DNA from: Lachnospiraceae bacterium
Lineage (GTDB): Bacteria > Bacillota > Clostridia > Lachnospirales > Lachnospiraceae
NCBI GenBank assembly: GCA_017500935.1
Contig: JAFVXW010000011.1
Coordinates: 215,819 to 279,818 of the forward strand
Reading direction: 5' to 3'
DNA: 64,000 nucleotides
In this document: positions 1 through 8,632 of the stretch, piece by piece
Layout of the letters: each line of letters opens with the position of its first letter
Numbering within the stretch: position 1 is the stretch's first letter
Made by a program: the position numbers and the translations under genes
Notes under the pieces: model-generated
The model's database searches: none
Seen by the model: only the letters and a program-made list of their open reading frames with translations
Told to the model about the DNA's origin: nothing

Positions 1-666
1 AGCAATCCGGGAACGGCTGGAATTTGACTATAACTGGGATAATTATTTTCGTCCCAAGGCATTTCTCTTTCCCGAATTTGAGCGGGAACTTCTGGAAGTC
101 AAACCGGACGGAAGCAGGATCATCCGCGATCCCATGGGACTGATCGTCATGGAAAAACCGGGACTGATCTCCATCCCTGCTGAAATCGGGACCACCTTAA
201 CCGGCCGGGAGGCATGGGAAGAACATTATCTGCCAAAGTTTCAGTGAAAAAAAGAACGTATTTTTGAAACCCATATCTTGTCCCCCATTACAGACGGATC
301 ACTTCCCTGTTACAGGAATACGGCATTGATATTGTAACGGTGGACTGTGACGATGATATCACCCATCTTGTCAAATACTGGCTGGAGGGCGGCGTCAATA
401 CCATGTTCCCCCTGGAAGTGGGAGCCTGGGGCCAAAGCTTTGCCCCCCTGCGCGAAACATACGGAAAGGCACTAAGAGGTATCGGCGGCATGAACAAAAA
501 TGTCTTCTCCAAAGACTACAAAGCCGTTGAGAAAGAAATTGAGCGTTTAAAACCAATCATACACATGGGCGGCTACATTCCCTGCCCTGACCATCTGATC
601 GCACCGGATGCAAAGTTTGAGAATGTACAGTATTACTGCGATAAGATGCAGAATATCAGATTATAA
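1..666 (+). pseudogene. URO-D family protein remnant, nonsense plus internal deletion
   Basis: The gene enters from the left edge. Bases 2-247 encode a typical URO-D-like N-terminal stretch (FRPKAF, FPEFERE, IPAEIGTTLTGREAW). It ends at a TGA (245-247) where relatives appear to carry a Trp. A second frame from about 268 to the stop at 664-666 encodes the C-terminal part (EYGIDIVTVDCDDD, YWLEGGVN, MFPLEVGAWG). Roughly 150 middle residues of the usual barrel are absent, so a deletion and frame change lie near 250-268. URO-D-like proteins include true decarboxylases and corrinoid methyltransferases; which this was cannot be told. It is oriented opposite to the next gene, another URO-D-like protein, and shares a terminator region with it. 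Confidence 0.8.
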
Positions 667-679
667 TCAATCAAAAAGT

Positions 680-716
680 CGGGAGGAACCATCCAATGCG
701 ATTCCTCCCGTTTTTT
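680..716 (+). terminator. Rho-independent terminator
   Basis: Nine-base arms CGGGAGGAA (680-688) and TTCCTCCCG (702-710) are followed by six T. An A-rich stretch precedes the left arm, so it may also serve the minus-strand gene ending at 734. It lies 14 nt after the stop of the broken plus-strand gene. Confidence 0.85.
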
Positions 717-733
717 GTTTACATGTTTAACTG

Positions 734-1975
734 TCAGCGCAATGCTTCTTCCATAGCGATCCGATTCCACACGATCAGATTTTCCAGACTGTTTCCGGCG
801 GTACTGATGTCCTTTAACGTAATCTCGCAGGGACAGCCGTTCTTTCTGCACACGTCGATATAGGTCCGGATTTCCCTGCGAACCACCTCCGGTTCTGACG
901 CTGCATAGGGTAAATATGCCGGATTTGCCTTGGCGGAAAGCACATATTTTTTGCCGATGGCCTCCGCTGCCACATGGATATCTGCCCATGGTGTGATGGA
1001 AATCTTGCGCAGCCTGGGAATACGGCTCACAATATCGATCTTGGTATCCAGCGGTTCACAGCATCCGTAATACACCAGCCCAAACGGTTCCATTGCCTTG
1101 ATGGCATAGTCGATCTCAAATTCATCGTGCATGGCCGGAGATACGGTGGACAGAATCTGCGCCAGTGCTCTGCCCCATACATTATTTGCTTTCACATGCT
1201 CATGATCAATGCCGCTGGCTGCCAGTTCCCGGGAAGCCGCTGCCGTACAGTGGCAGTACGCCGGATCGGGATCCAAAAGGCCGAGTGCTTCATACTGTTT
1301 TATGGTGCTGATAAAGCCTTGGGTCAGCTTTTCCATCAGCGCATGCATCATCTCCGGCTCATCCACTAGCGCATACAAAAGATTATCTGCATTCATCATG
1401 GTGGAAATGGTGTCCCATGCCTTGTGACCCAAACCGTAGCCTGTGGCCTCTCCCACCAGCTTGACCGGACAAATATCACCGATGGCTTCACTGATCTTAA
1501 AAAAGTTTTTCAGGGAAGCATCCCTGTCATATGTGATCACGGGCTCTGTGATCGCCTCCACGTCTTCCATTGTCTGAAACTGATTTTCATATTTGTGGGA
1601 TACAATGCTTCCGCCATTCTGCAAAGACAGCGTCTCCTCTTTGACTTCCACCCCGATACCGGTGGTATGAATGATCTTCTCCACAGGAAAATAAGACTTC
1701 ACCAGCATATCCGCCGGGAAGTACCTGTATTGAAATAGGATACGCCTGAGATACTCTTCCGCCCTGCGAAAATCAGGATCCACGCACTGCAGTGTCAGAA
1801 ATCCATCCTGATTCAGCTCATGCCAGGGCAGTTCATTGATAAATACAATGGGTCTTTGCGGACAAAGATCATTGGTATCCGCATGCAGCTCCCAGATTTT
1901 TTTCTCCTGTGCCGCAGCCGCGATCTGTGCATATTGATTTGCCAGTTCTCTTATGATTTTGATATCCTGATTCAT
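734..1975 (-). CDS. Uroporphyrinogen decarboxylase-like (URO-D superfamily) protein
   Basis: A 413-residue soluble protein of the URO-D-like barrel superfamily, which holds both haem-pathway decarboxylases and MtaA/CmuA-type methyltransferases. The motif YYGCCEPLD (G304, C305, C306) resembles the metal-binding region of the methyltransferase branch, and ISITPWADI follows it. This suggests methyl transfer rather than haem synthesis, but the substrate is unknown. The start ATG has AGGAG 7 nt upstream. It is the last gene of a minus-strand run of glycoside hydrolases that starts near 17.6 kb, 93 bases after the GHL6-like gene. Its pairing with sugar-degrading enzymes suggests action on a modified sugar or aglycone; that is inference. 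Confidence 0.75.
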   Translation of the reverse strand: MNQDIKIIRELANQYAQIAAAAQEKKIWELHADTNDLCPQRPIVFINELPWHELNQDGFLTLQCVDPDFRRAEEYLRRILFQYRYFPADMLVKSYFPVEKIIHTTGIGVEVKEETLSLQNGGSIVSHKYENQFQTMEDVEAITEPVITYDRDASLKNFFKISEAIGDICPVKLVGEATGYGLGHKAWDTISTMMNADNLLYALVDEPEMMHALMEKLTQGFISTIKQYEALGLLDPDPAYCHCTAAASRELAASGIDHEHVKANNVWGRALAQILSTVSPAMHDEFEIDYAIKAMEPFGLVYYGCCEPLDTKIDIVSRIPRLRKISITPWADIHVAAEAIGKKYVLSAKANPAYLPYAASEPEVVRREIRTYIDVCRKNGCPCEITLKDISTAGNSLENLIVWNRIAMEEALR

Positions 1976-2068
1976 ACGTTTTCTCCTGATATATTCTGTA
2001 TTTATTGCAGAAAATCCAGACAGTCCGCAAACTGCCTGGATTTTCTGTTTTTATGAACAAGGGGGTAA

Positions 2069-4168
2069 TCAGCAAAATTCAATTTCCGCCATTGTGAAAG
2101 TGTCCAGATAGGGGATTACAAATTCAACATACCCCTCTTTTTCCTTCCAGTCAAGCAGGTTTTCTTCCGGCAGATGTCTGACTGCTTTTACGCATTTACC
2201 GTCTGTGCGCACTTTCACACAAATATTGTAAAGAGGAATGTTGGGCAGTACCTTCTGGAAGGTAACCAGATTCAGGCGCAGCATATCTCCATCCTCAAAC
2301 AGGGTCATATCCACTACCGGATGAGCATCACTTTCAAAAGAAAGAGGCTCTTTACAGATATATTTGATCAGATCCGCAAAATGGGTGCGCAGATGAGGTT
2401 CCGACTCCAGTGCTGCCGTGCAGTAATAGGCTTTGCCCTTTCCGAAAGCATGCTCCGTGATGGCAGCATCACCGTTCCATACGCCGGGAGGATTGCTGTG
2501 AATGGATGCAAACACACTTAAGTCATGGGAATTGGTATAAGGAAGCACAATATCTGCCAGTGCTTTTGTGTCGTCGTGCATCCTGATCTGCATCTGATCT
2601 GCATGGATCGCCAGCGGATATTTGGGGTTCACACCGTTTAAAATGCCCGATACAGGCTCTTTTGCAGCGGGGCCGATATAAGTAAAGTCGGATTCTGTTT
2701 TGCCTCCAAAATCGACGCCAAACACGTCAGAGAGCAGGAAATTGTCATGGCGTACGCCGTCTTTGGTCACCAGAGATGTATTCTTGCTGGCGTAAAGGAT
2801 GCCGCCCTCTGCCACGTACCTGCGCATTGCTTCGATCTCATCATAATCCATGACCAGGATCTCCGGCAGAATGATCACTTTAAACTGAGACAATTCTTCC
2901 AGCTGTGCATAGCTGATGATACCAAAAGGAATATGATGTCTGGACAGCGCATCGCAGGCACCCAGGGATGCCGTCAGATGAGGCATGGAGCCTTCCAGAT
3001 CGGAACCGATCACGCCGGCTTTGGCATACTCGCTGACAGGAGTGCCGTTCTGGGCCAGATCCATCTTGGAATTGGTACAAAAATAGATCGCTACATCCTG
3101 ACGCATCTTCCCGCCCCGGTATTTATCAAAAACGGAAGCCTCCTCAAAAAGCTGCGCCATCACATCATAAACAGGCGTATTGATGGTTCCCACAGGGTCA
3201 ATGGCATCAATGAACACGAAGGCACCGCCGTTTGCCATGGAAACGCAAAGTTTGGACTTTAACAGATCCCTGGATTTTAAGGAGGTGTGATCCTGCAGAC
3301 TCAAATTGGAAGAAGTTTCATAGCCAAACATGGGGTTGGGCGTGATGTTGTACAAAAACTTGTTTACAAACATCGCCTGCATTTCATCGCCGTAAAAATC
3401 TGCCTGCATGAAATCCACTTCATTGCGCAGTTCGGAAGAAATACCAAAACGCCAGTTATTGATCACAGGTCCCACCTGATGTTCCACACTGACACCGGGT
3501 GCAAATTCCCGCACCGCGTCAGTACAGAATTTGGCAATGTCGATGATCCACTCTTCCCGTTTGGTCTGGAACTGCGCCCATACGGGATCTTCCCAATCCA
3601 CAACTTCAGGCATCACTTCCCGTCCGGTTTCCTTGGTATATCTTTCCCGGCAGGAATCGCAGTAACATACGCAGGGCCAGAAGGTCATGTCAAAACGTAC
3701 GTCATCAATCTCATAGCTGCAGATTTCTTTGATCTGTTCTCTTAAGAAGGCTCTGTATGCTGCATTGTTGGGGCAGGCATGTTTGTATCTGCCGGTGATG
3801 TGGGAGGGATTTCCGTCAGAGAGCTTCATGCTCCATTCGGGATGCTTTTCCACTGCCCAGTTATTGAACAGAATACTGTAGTAAGCCACAACCTTGATGC
3901 CTTTTTCCCTGCACAGAGTGCTGACATCCTTGAACATGTCGCGGCCTTTGAAGCCTTTGTGGAATTCACCGCTCTTTGTGGGATAATTGCACAGACCCAC
4001 ATGAGACTGGGTATAGATAACAGCAGACTGGGCACCTACTTTTTCAAGCATTTCCACATACTGCTCTGCACGAAACTGGGAAAGAAAGCTTTCATCCAGG
4101 TCGGTGATATGCATATCAATTACATTTCTTCTATAGGCATGGTTGTACCAGCCATCTCTGTTTTTCAT
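2069..4168 (-). CDS. Glycoside hydrolase, GHL6/GH42-like with beta-galactosidase trimerisation-type domain
   Basis: A 699-residue cytoplasmic protein without a signal peptide. The first ~360 residues look like a (beta/alpha)8 barrel of the GHL6/GH42 kind, with a Cys cluster near 167-173 (CVCYCDSC) typical of this group and DVRFDMTF before it. The middle (about 360-560) resembles the flavodoxin-like trimerisation domain of GH42 enzymes (FKVIILPEILVMDYDE, AEGGILYASKNT). A small C-terminal beta domain follows. RBS AAGGAG lies 7 nt before ATG. It sits 57 bases downstream of the GH78-like gene in the same run. The substrate cannot be read from sequence; a beta-galactoside or related glycoside is possible. 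Confidence 0.7.
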   Translation of the reverse strand: MKNRDGWYNHAYRRNVIDMHITDLDESFLSQFRAEQYVEMLEKVGAQSAVIYTQSHVGLCNYPTKSGEFHKGFKGRDMFKDVSTLCREKGIKVVAYYSILFNNWAVEKHPEWSMKLSDGNPSHITGRYKHACPNNAAYRAFLREQIKEICSYEIDDVRFDMTFWPCVCYCDSCRERYTKETGREVMPEVVDWEDPVWAQFQTKREEWIIDIAKFCTDAVREFAPGVSVEHQVGPVINNWRFGISSELRNEVDFMQADFYGDEMQAMFVNKFLYNITPNPMFGYETSSNLSLQDHTSLKSRDLLKSKLCVSMANGGAFVFIDAIDPVGTINTPVYDVMAQLFEEASVFDKYRGGKMRQDVAIYFCTNSKMDLAQNGTPVSEYAKAGVIGSDLEGSMPHLTASLGACDALSRHHIPFGIISYAQLEELSQFKVIILPEILVMDYDEIEAMRRYVAEGGILYASKNTSLVTKDGVRHDNFLLSDVFGVDFGGKTESDFTYIGPAAKEPVSGILNGVNPKYPLAIHADQMQIRMHDDTKALADIVLPYTNSHDLSVFASIHSNPPGVWNGDAAITEHAFGKGKAYYCTAALESEPHLRTHFADLIKYICKEPLSFESDAHPVVDMTLFEDGDMLRLNLVTFQKVLPNIPLYNICVKVRTDGKCVKAVRHLPEENLLDWKEKEGYVEFVIPYLDTFTMAEIEFC

Positions 4169-4225
4169 ATCTGATCTCCTTACGCTGCTGTCTGAAACAC
4201 TTCGTTTGGCGACTGGTGTATCTGT

Positions 4226-6271
4226 TTACGGATACATCTGCAGAAGCAGTGCGCCGATGTAAGATGCGAAACCGTGGTTCAAACTTGCCAGCATATGTTT
4301 ATGCTCCCAGAGCGTGCCTGTGATATCAGCCATATGACCGAAGAAATCCTTGATTTCTTCTTCCAGCACATCATGCAGGCCCCATTCGTTCAAAAGTTCC
4401 ATACGCATATACATACCCATCAGGGAATTGAGCTTGGGGAAGCCCCATTTCTGCACGCTGGGTTTTAATTCTTCCAAAAGAATCCGGTAAAGTTCCGGAT
4501 AACTCTCACTGTCTGCCACGCCGAAGCGGAATGCATAATGCTGGCAGACTTCGGAAATATCCTCGCACAGGATCAGTTCGTTCTTCTCGTTTCTGACAGA
4601 ATGATCCCGGAAGAACTGTCCGTCAAAGGACATTTCTCTGATGGTCTGGCGGATGCTTTCTGCTTTTTTAAGCAGCTTTTCGTCCTGATACCACTTGCCG
4701 ATCACTTCCAGCATCTCGCTGTAGAGCATATTGCTGGGGTAATTGACATCCTGCCCCCAGTCGTTTGCCTTGGACCATTCAAGAAAATTGTTGGGTGTTC
4801 TTTCCAGCAGACCATATTCATTTTCATACCCTTCAAAATGTGCCAGCAAATCATAGGCTGTTTGATAGAAGCTGTCCACAGAAACTGCTTTGTTGCGATC
4901 TTTGTACTGATCCAGCTCCAGAATAAACCACATCGCCCATTGAGGCATATAAGAACCGCTGATCAAATCTGTCGGATACATGGAAGGCAGCATTCCCCTG
5001 GGTATGGTTTCACAAGTCTGTATCAGGTAATTTTCTACAAAATCATCCTCTACCCACGTCTCCCCGGTAAACGCGTACTCTGCCTGCGCAGTAAAGTAGC
5101 TGTCACAAAGCCATCCGGCTCTTTCTCTGGAGGGGCAATCCATGTAAATGCCCAGAGAATTACATTTGTAAGTTTCCACCGCGGCATCATAAATTTTCTG
5201 CAGCACTTCGTCCTCTGTGTTGGGTCTGGGAATCTCCGGCATGGAATTTCTGCACTTGATCACTTCTGCGCTGTCTAAATCGATGGCGCCTTCCAGCACA
5301 TAGATCGCCCATAACTGGAATCCGCTGATGACGAAGTTGGTAAAATCGACTTTACCGGACATTGCCACACTGAAAGTATTTACGATCTCCCAGTGTTTAT
5401 AGCGAAACTGCCCGTCCACCAGCTTTTCATCAAAGACAAATAAAAGCTTGGTGCCTTCTGCCGCTGTTCCCGTGATATGGAACAGACCTGCCGTGTTCTT
5501 TTTGTTCTTAAACATGGCAAACTGCCCTTTTGCAAGCTTCATGGGCACAGTCTGCGGTTTATCGGAAATGGTATATCCTAACTTTGACACGGTCAGCCAG
5601 GGTGTTTCCGTGATCTCATCCAGCACAAAACCGTTGCGCTGCTCATCAATGCGGTCAATGGCCCCCTGCAGGCTGTCCATCTGCCAGTCATTTTCGATCC
5701 AGCTGTAAGTATCCACACAAATGGCTTTCTCAATGGTCTCCGGCTCCAGATCGGGCATGGGCGCACGTCTCTTCAGATAGATCACATCCAGATCCCGGAT
5801 CTCAATCTCACAGGCCGTATCCGGCAGATGCAGATTCCAGCATTCCGCAAACTGACGCTGGAAAGAATATCTGGTAGTCTTTTGCAGACGGGAGTTGACT
5901 CTGTAACCTGCAAAATCATAACCGGTGGCCGCCAGCACCGTGCCGTCGGCACTCACGATTTCCGCCTGTATAAAACCGGGCTGTTTGACACATTCAAAAT
6001 TGTAGCAGTTATAGCTTGCTGCCTCAATCTCCAACCGATTACTGCCCGCTTCTGCCGCCAGCGCGATCTCATCCACTCTGGCATAACCCTTTGCGGTAGG
6101 GGCAGGTCCGTAATGGATCAGCCTGCCGTTTAACAGCACTTTGTAAAAGCTTGCGCCGGTGAGTTTTAAGAGCAGATTGTCTGCCCCCGTAAACTCTGTA
6201 ACAAACCGGGCCTGAATATTCATTTCATATGCAAGGTCTTTTAACCAGACCGGTTTTGCTTTCAGAAACAT
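4226..6271 (-). CDS. Alpha-L-rhamnosidase-like glycoside hydrolase (GH78 type)
   Basis: About 681 residues with N-terminal beta-sandwich domains and a C-terminal (alpha/alpha)6 barrel. The motif DCPSRERAGW starts at D378 with E383 and matches the catalytic region of GH78, where Asp/Glu residues act in inverting cleavage of rhamnosides. No signal peptide, so it probably acts on imported material. I chose the ATG at 6271 (protein begins MFLKAKPVW) because GGAAAGGAG lies 10 nt upstream. A longer in-frame start at 6358 would run through the 52-bp palindrome array and is unlikely. It follows that array and precedes the GHL6-like gene. GH78 assignment rests on motifs; a related family such as GH106 is less likely. 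Confidence 0.75.
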   Translation of the reverse strand: MFLKAKPVWLKDLAYEMNIQARFVTEFTGADNLLLKLTGASFYKVLLNGRLIHYGPAPTAKGYARVDEIALAAEAGSNRLEIEAASYNCYNFECVKQPGFIQAEIVSADGTVLAATGYDFAGYRVNSRLQKTTRYSFQRQFAECWNLHLPDTACEIEIRDLDVIYLKRRAPMPDLEPETIEKAICVDTYSWIENDWQMDSLQGAIDRIDEQRNGFVLDEITETPWLTVSKLGYTISDKPQTVPMKLAKGQFAMFKNKKNTAGLFHITGTAAEGTKLLFVFDEKLVDGQFRYKHWEIVNTFSVAMSGKVDFTNFVISGFQLWAIYVLEGAIDLDSAEVIKCRNSMPEIPRPNTEDEVLQKIYDAAVETYKCNSLGIYMDCPSRERAGWLCDSYFTAQAEYAFTGETWVEDDFVENYLIQTCETIPRGMLPSMYPTDLISGSYMPQWAMWFILELDQYKDRNKAVSVDSFYQTAYDLLAHFEGYENEYGLLERTPNNFLEWSKANDWGQDVNYPSNMLYSEMLEVIGKWYQDEKLLKKAESIRQTIREMSFDGQFFRDHSVRNEKNELILCEDISEVCQHYAFRFGVADSESYPELYRILLEELKPSVQKWGFPKLNSLMGMYMRMELLNEWGLHDVLEEEIKDFFGHMADITGTLWEHKHMLASLNHGFASYIGALLLQMYP

Positions 6272-6303
6272 ATGCGCACCGCTCCTTTCCGAATTGTGTA
6301 TTT

Positions 6304-6735
6304 CATGCAAATTTAGGTTTTTGGCAAATTTACATGCTTTCTCAAATTGCCAATTCATGCAAATTCCAGTATTTTACTTTCTTGCATGCTCTTAAATACT
6401 GGCGATTCATGAAAATTTTAAATTTTCTCATTTTTGCATGCTTCTATCAATTACCATTTCATGAAAATTTAAGTTTTTTGTTTTTTGAATGCTTTCTTCC
6501 GAACAGCACTGTATGCAAATTTGCCGTTTTCCTGATTTTGCATGATTTATCATTTTGATACTGCATTCAAATTTGCTTTTTTCTTATATTTGCATGCAAT
6601 CTCATTTGCAAGCTACATGCAAATTCCGTTTTTCCACAATTTTGCATGCTCTCCCAATAACCGCAAGCATGCAAATCTCAATTTTTCTTATATTTGCCTG
6701 CCGGAAACCAAATCCCCGGCAGGCAAATTCACATT
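6304..6735. repeat. Tandem array of palindromes, exact 52-bp period, 8 units plus a degenerate ninth
   Basis: Units begin at 6304, 6356, 6408, 6460, 6512, 6564, 6616, 6668 and, degenerate, 6720, always 52 bp apart. Each has a 34-bp palindromic part, left arm CATGCAAATT and right arm TTTTGCATGC, followed by about 18 bp of weakly conserved sequence. The middle of each palindrome is variable but T-rich on the plus strand. Arms differ by 0-2 bases between units. The array fills the gap between the GH36-like stop (6766) and the GH78-like start (6271). 52 bp is five turns of B-DNA, so all units face the same side of the helix. It is not a coding repeat, since 52 is not a multiple of three. Confidence 0.9.
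6692..6728 (-). other. Strong hairpin at the end of the repeat array
   Basis: Thirteen-base perfect arms (6692-6704 and 6716-6728, core TTTGCCTGCCGG) flank an 11-base loop. It forms where unit 8 and the partial unit 9 meet, about 40 nt after the GH36-like stop on the minus strand. No T-run follows on that strand, so it is more likely an mRNA-stabilising or attenuating hairpin than a full terminator. Confidence 0.7.
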
Positions 6736-6765
6736 TTTACAAATCAGGATCAGCAAAGCCGCCCA

Positions 6766-8577
6766 TCATTCCTGCGCAGCAGCGTAGATCGCATCAATAT
6801 CCTCGCAGTATTTGGTCCATACATTGACACGTTTCTGCCAGTCTTCTTCTGTCATCACAACGGTTCTCTTACCGAAGTCTTCGGTCATTTTGTCGATCAG
6901 AGGAGAACCGAAGGTGATGGATTCTTCCATGAAGTTGAGCAGTTCTTCGTGGCTGCCGATACCGCCGCCGTCAGAGTCAATGAGAACGCCGGGGATAGCG
7001 GTGGAGAACAGGTCTGCACGCCATCTCATACAGGAAGACAGGTTGCGCAGTTCTGCCTGCAGGTCATGCAATCTTGCCTGGTCGGTACATTCTGCAAAGT
7101 AAGGGTTGCCGGAGGAGCAGTTGATCAGCGCGTCGGGTTTTATGGATTTTACGGTGTTGTAGATCAGGGACTGCATGCGCTTTAACAGTTCCACACCGTA
7201 TACTTCGGTCTCGAAAATGTAGCACTCAGGATTTCTGGGACGGGTATCTGCATAATCGATCTTGAAGCCGTCACAGTTGAAGCATCCTTCATCGGGAGAA
7301 AGCAGGGTATAGATTGCCTTCTGCAGATATTCTGCATAAGCAGGAGAAGTAGGGTCAGCATGCTGCACAGCGTCTGCATGTCTTGCGCACTGTTCCCACT
7401 GAAGACCTTCTGCATCCCACATCTTGAACCATAACAGAACCTTGCGGCCTTTTGCGTGCTGTTCTTCCACGAATCCGCGCATATCAGGCCATTTTTCCTC
7501 GTCAACGATCAGATCGCCGTAGTTTTTCTGCCACTTGTCATCAATAACGATAACCTTCACGGGAAGGTTTCTTTCTTCGATCTTGTCAACACAACCCTGA
7601 TACAGTTCCTGGGTAGCCAGCTGTTTTGCCTTCTTCCATGCCAGCCATTCGATGTGTTTTAAGTGTGCAACGGACGCATCCTTAAGAGCTTCTTTGTCTT
7701 CAAAGTATTCCTGTCTTGCCTTGCAGTTCTGTTCGCCCCAGCCGCAGAAGAAAGGTCCGCGCCACCAGCGGGGAACATCGGTATATTTAGCGGTATGAAG
7801 AGGCGCGCGCTTGCAGCCGTTGTACTTAAAGTTCCATTCGGTATATGCCTTCATGGCATCCAGTTCATCGGAACCGAAAGTGATCAGCAGATTTGCAGTT
7901 TCCCAGCTGCCGCCTTCGCCTACTTTACGGGGACGGGGATAAGGAACCACAAAGCTGCAGCGGTTTTCAAACAGTTTGTACTGGAATTCGTCGAAATTGT
8001 ATTCGCCGGGTGCCGGACAAAGGCTTACTGCGATAGAGCCTGCAGCTTTTTCGGATACGAAGGGGAAACCAAACATGGGAGGAGCCAGCAGAGTGGAAGT
8101 AATGGTGCTGCTCTCAATGATCTCGCGGTACATTCTCTTCTTGGAGCAATGCAGTGCCAGAGGCAGGGTGTAACCGGATGCTTCATATTCGGTATCATAG
8201 CAGTAAACAACCTTGCCTACAGACTGGAAACCTTCCAGACCGGTGCAGGCATTTTCCAGATCGGGTGCACCGAAATTATAAACATTTTTGCGGGGTTCGC
8301 TTACCTTAGCCTTAAAGCTGATGCCATCTTCTGCAACATCGAGAGTGTAGAGCTTCTTGGCCCAGCGGGTGCTGGCAGTTTCAAACTGGATCACGGTGTG
8401 ACCGTCTTTTTCGCAAACCACTTCTGCTTCCTTCAGGATTCTGCGGTCTTTATCCTCTTCACCCACGTAGATGGTGAGGGGGAACTTAAACCATGTAAGC
8501 CCGTTGTAAGTTACGTGCAGAACATTGTCGATCACTTCCGCTTTGTAAGCAGGGAAATTAAAGGTGATAGGATTCAT
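6766..8577 (-). CDS. GH36-like glycoside hydrolase (alpha-galactosidase/raffinose-synthase type), copy 1
   Basis: 603 residues. A beta-rich N-terminal domain (1-~240) precedes a clan-D-like barrel. VIVIDDKWQ and the tract CDGFKIDYAD place the likely nucleophile at D441. NCSSGNPYF and the downstream Asp of TDQARLHD are in the right place for the acid/base region. No signal peptide. RBS AAAGGAG precedes the ATG. A paralogue of nearly the same length lies at 13676-15484 with the nucleophile at the same residue number. The family acts on alpha-galactosides or transfers galactose, but distant GH36-like members have other specificities, so the substrate is open. The 52-bp array follows immediately. 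Confidence 0.75.
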   Translation of the reverse strand: MNPITFNFPAYKAEVIDNVLHVTYNGLTWFKFPLTIYVGEEDKDRRILKEAEVVCEKDGHTVIQFETASTRWAKKLYTLDVAEDGISFKAKVSEPRKNVYNFGAPDLENACTGLEGFQSVGKVVYCYDTEYEASGYTLPLALHCSKKRMYREIIESSTITSTLLAPPMFGFPFVSEKAAGSIAVSLCPAPGEYNFDEFQYKLFENRCSFVVPYPRPRKVGEGGSWETANLLITFGSDELDAMKAYTEWNFKYNGCKRAPLHTAKYTDVPRWWRGPFFCGWGEQNCKARQEYFEDKEALKDASVAHLKHIEWLAWKKAKQLATQELYQGCVDKIEERNLPVKVIVIDDKWQKNYGDLIVDEEKWPDMRGFVEEQHAKGRKVLLWFKMWDAEGLQWEQCARHADAVQHADPTSPAYAEYLQKAIYTLLSPDEGCFNCDGFKIDYADTRPRNPECYIFETEVYGVELLKRMQSLIYNTVKSIKPDALINCSSGNPYFAECTDQARLHDLQAELRNLSSCMRWRADLFSTAIPGVLIDSDGGGIGSHEELLNFMEESITFGSPLIDKMTEDFGKRTVVMTEEDWQKRVNVWTKYCEDIDAIYAAAQE

Positions 8578-8632
8578 AGGAATTCTCCTTTCATATCTGA
8601 TCCGGTCCGTGTCACGGTCTGCCGGAATTTTT

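Noticed and set aside
734-1975. Haem biosynthesis decarboxylase HemE
   Set aside because: The Cys-Cys motif, length and glycosidase neighbours fit the methyltransferase-like branch better; no other haem gene is nearby.
6272-6358. Longer N terminus of the GH78-like protein, starting at 6358
   Set aside because: It would read through the first palindromic unit and has no ribosome site, while the ATG at 6271 has GGAAAGGAG at the right distance.
6304-6735. CRISPR array (34-bp repeat, 18-bp spacer)
   Set aside because: CRISPR repeats are near identical and spacers unrelated; here the repeats diverge inside, the spacers are too short and weakly alike, and no cas gene is nearby.
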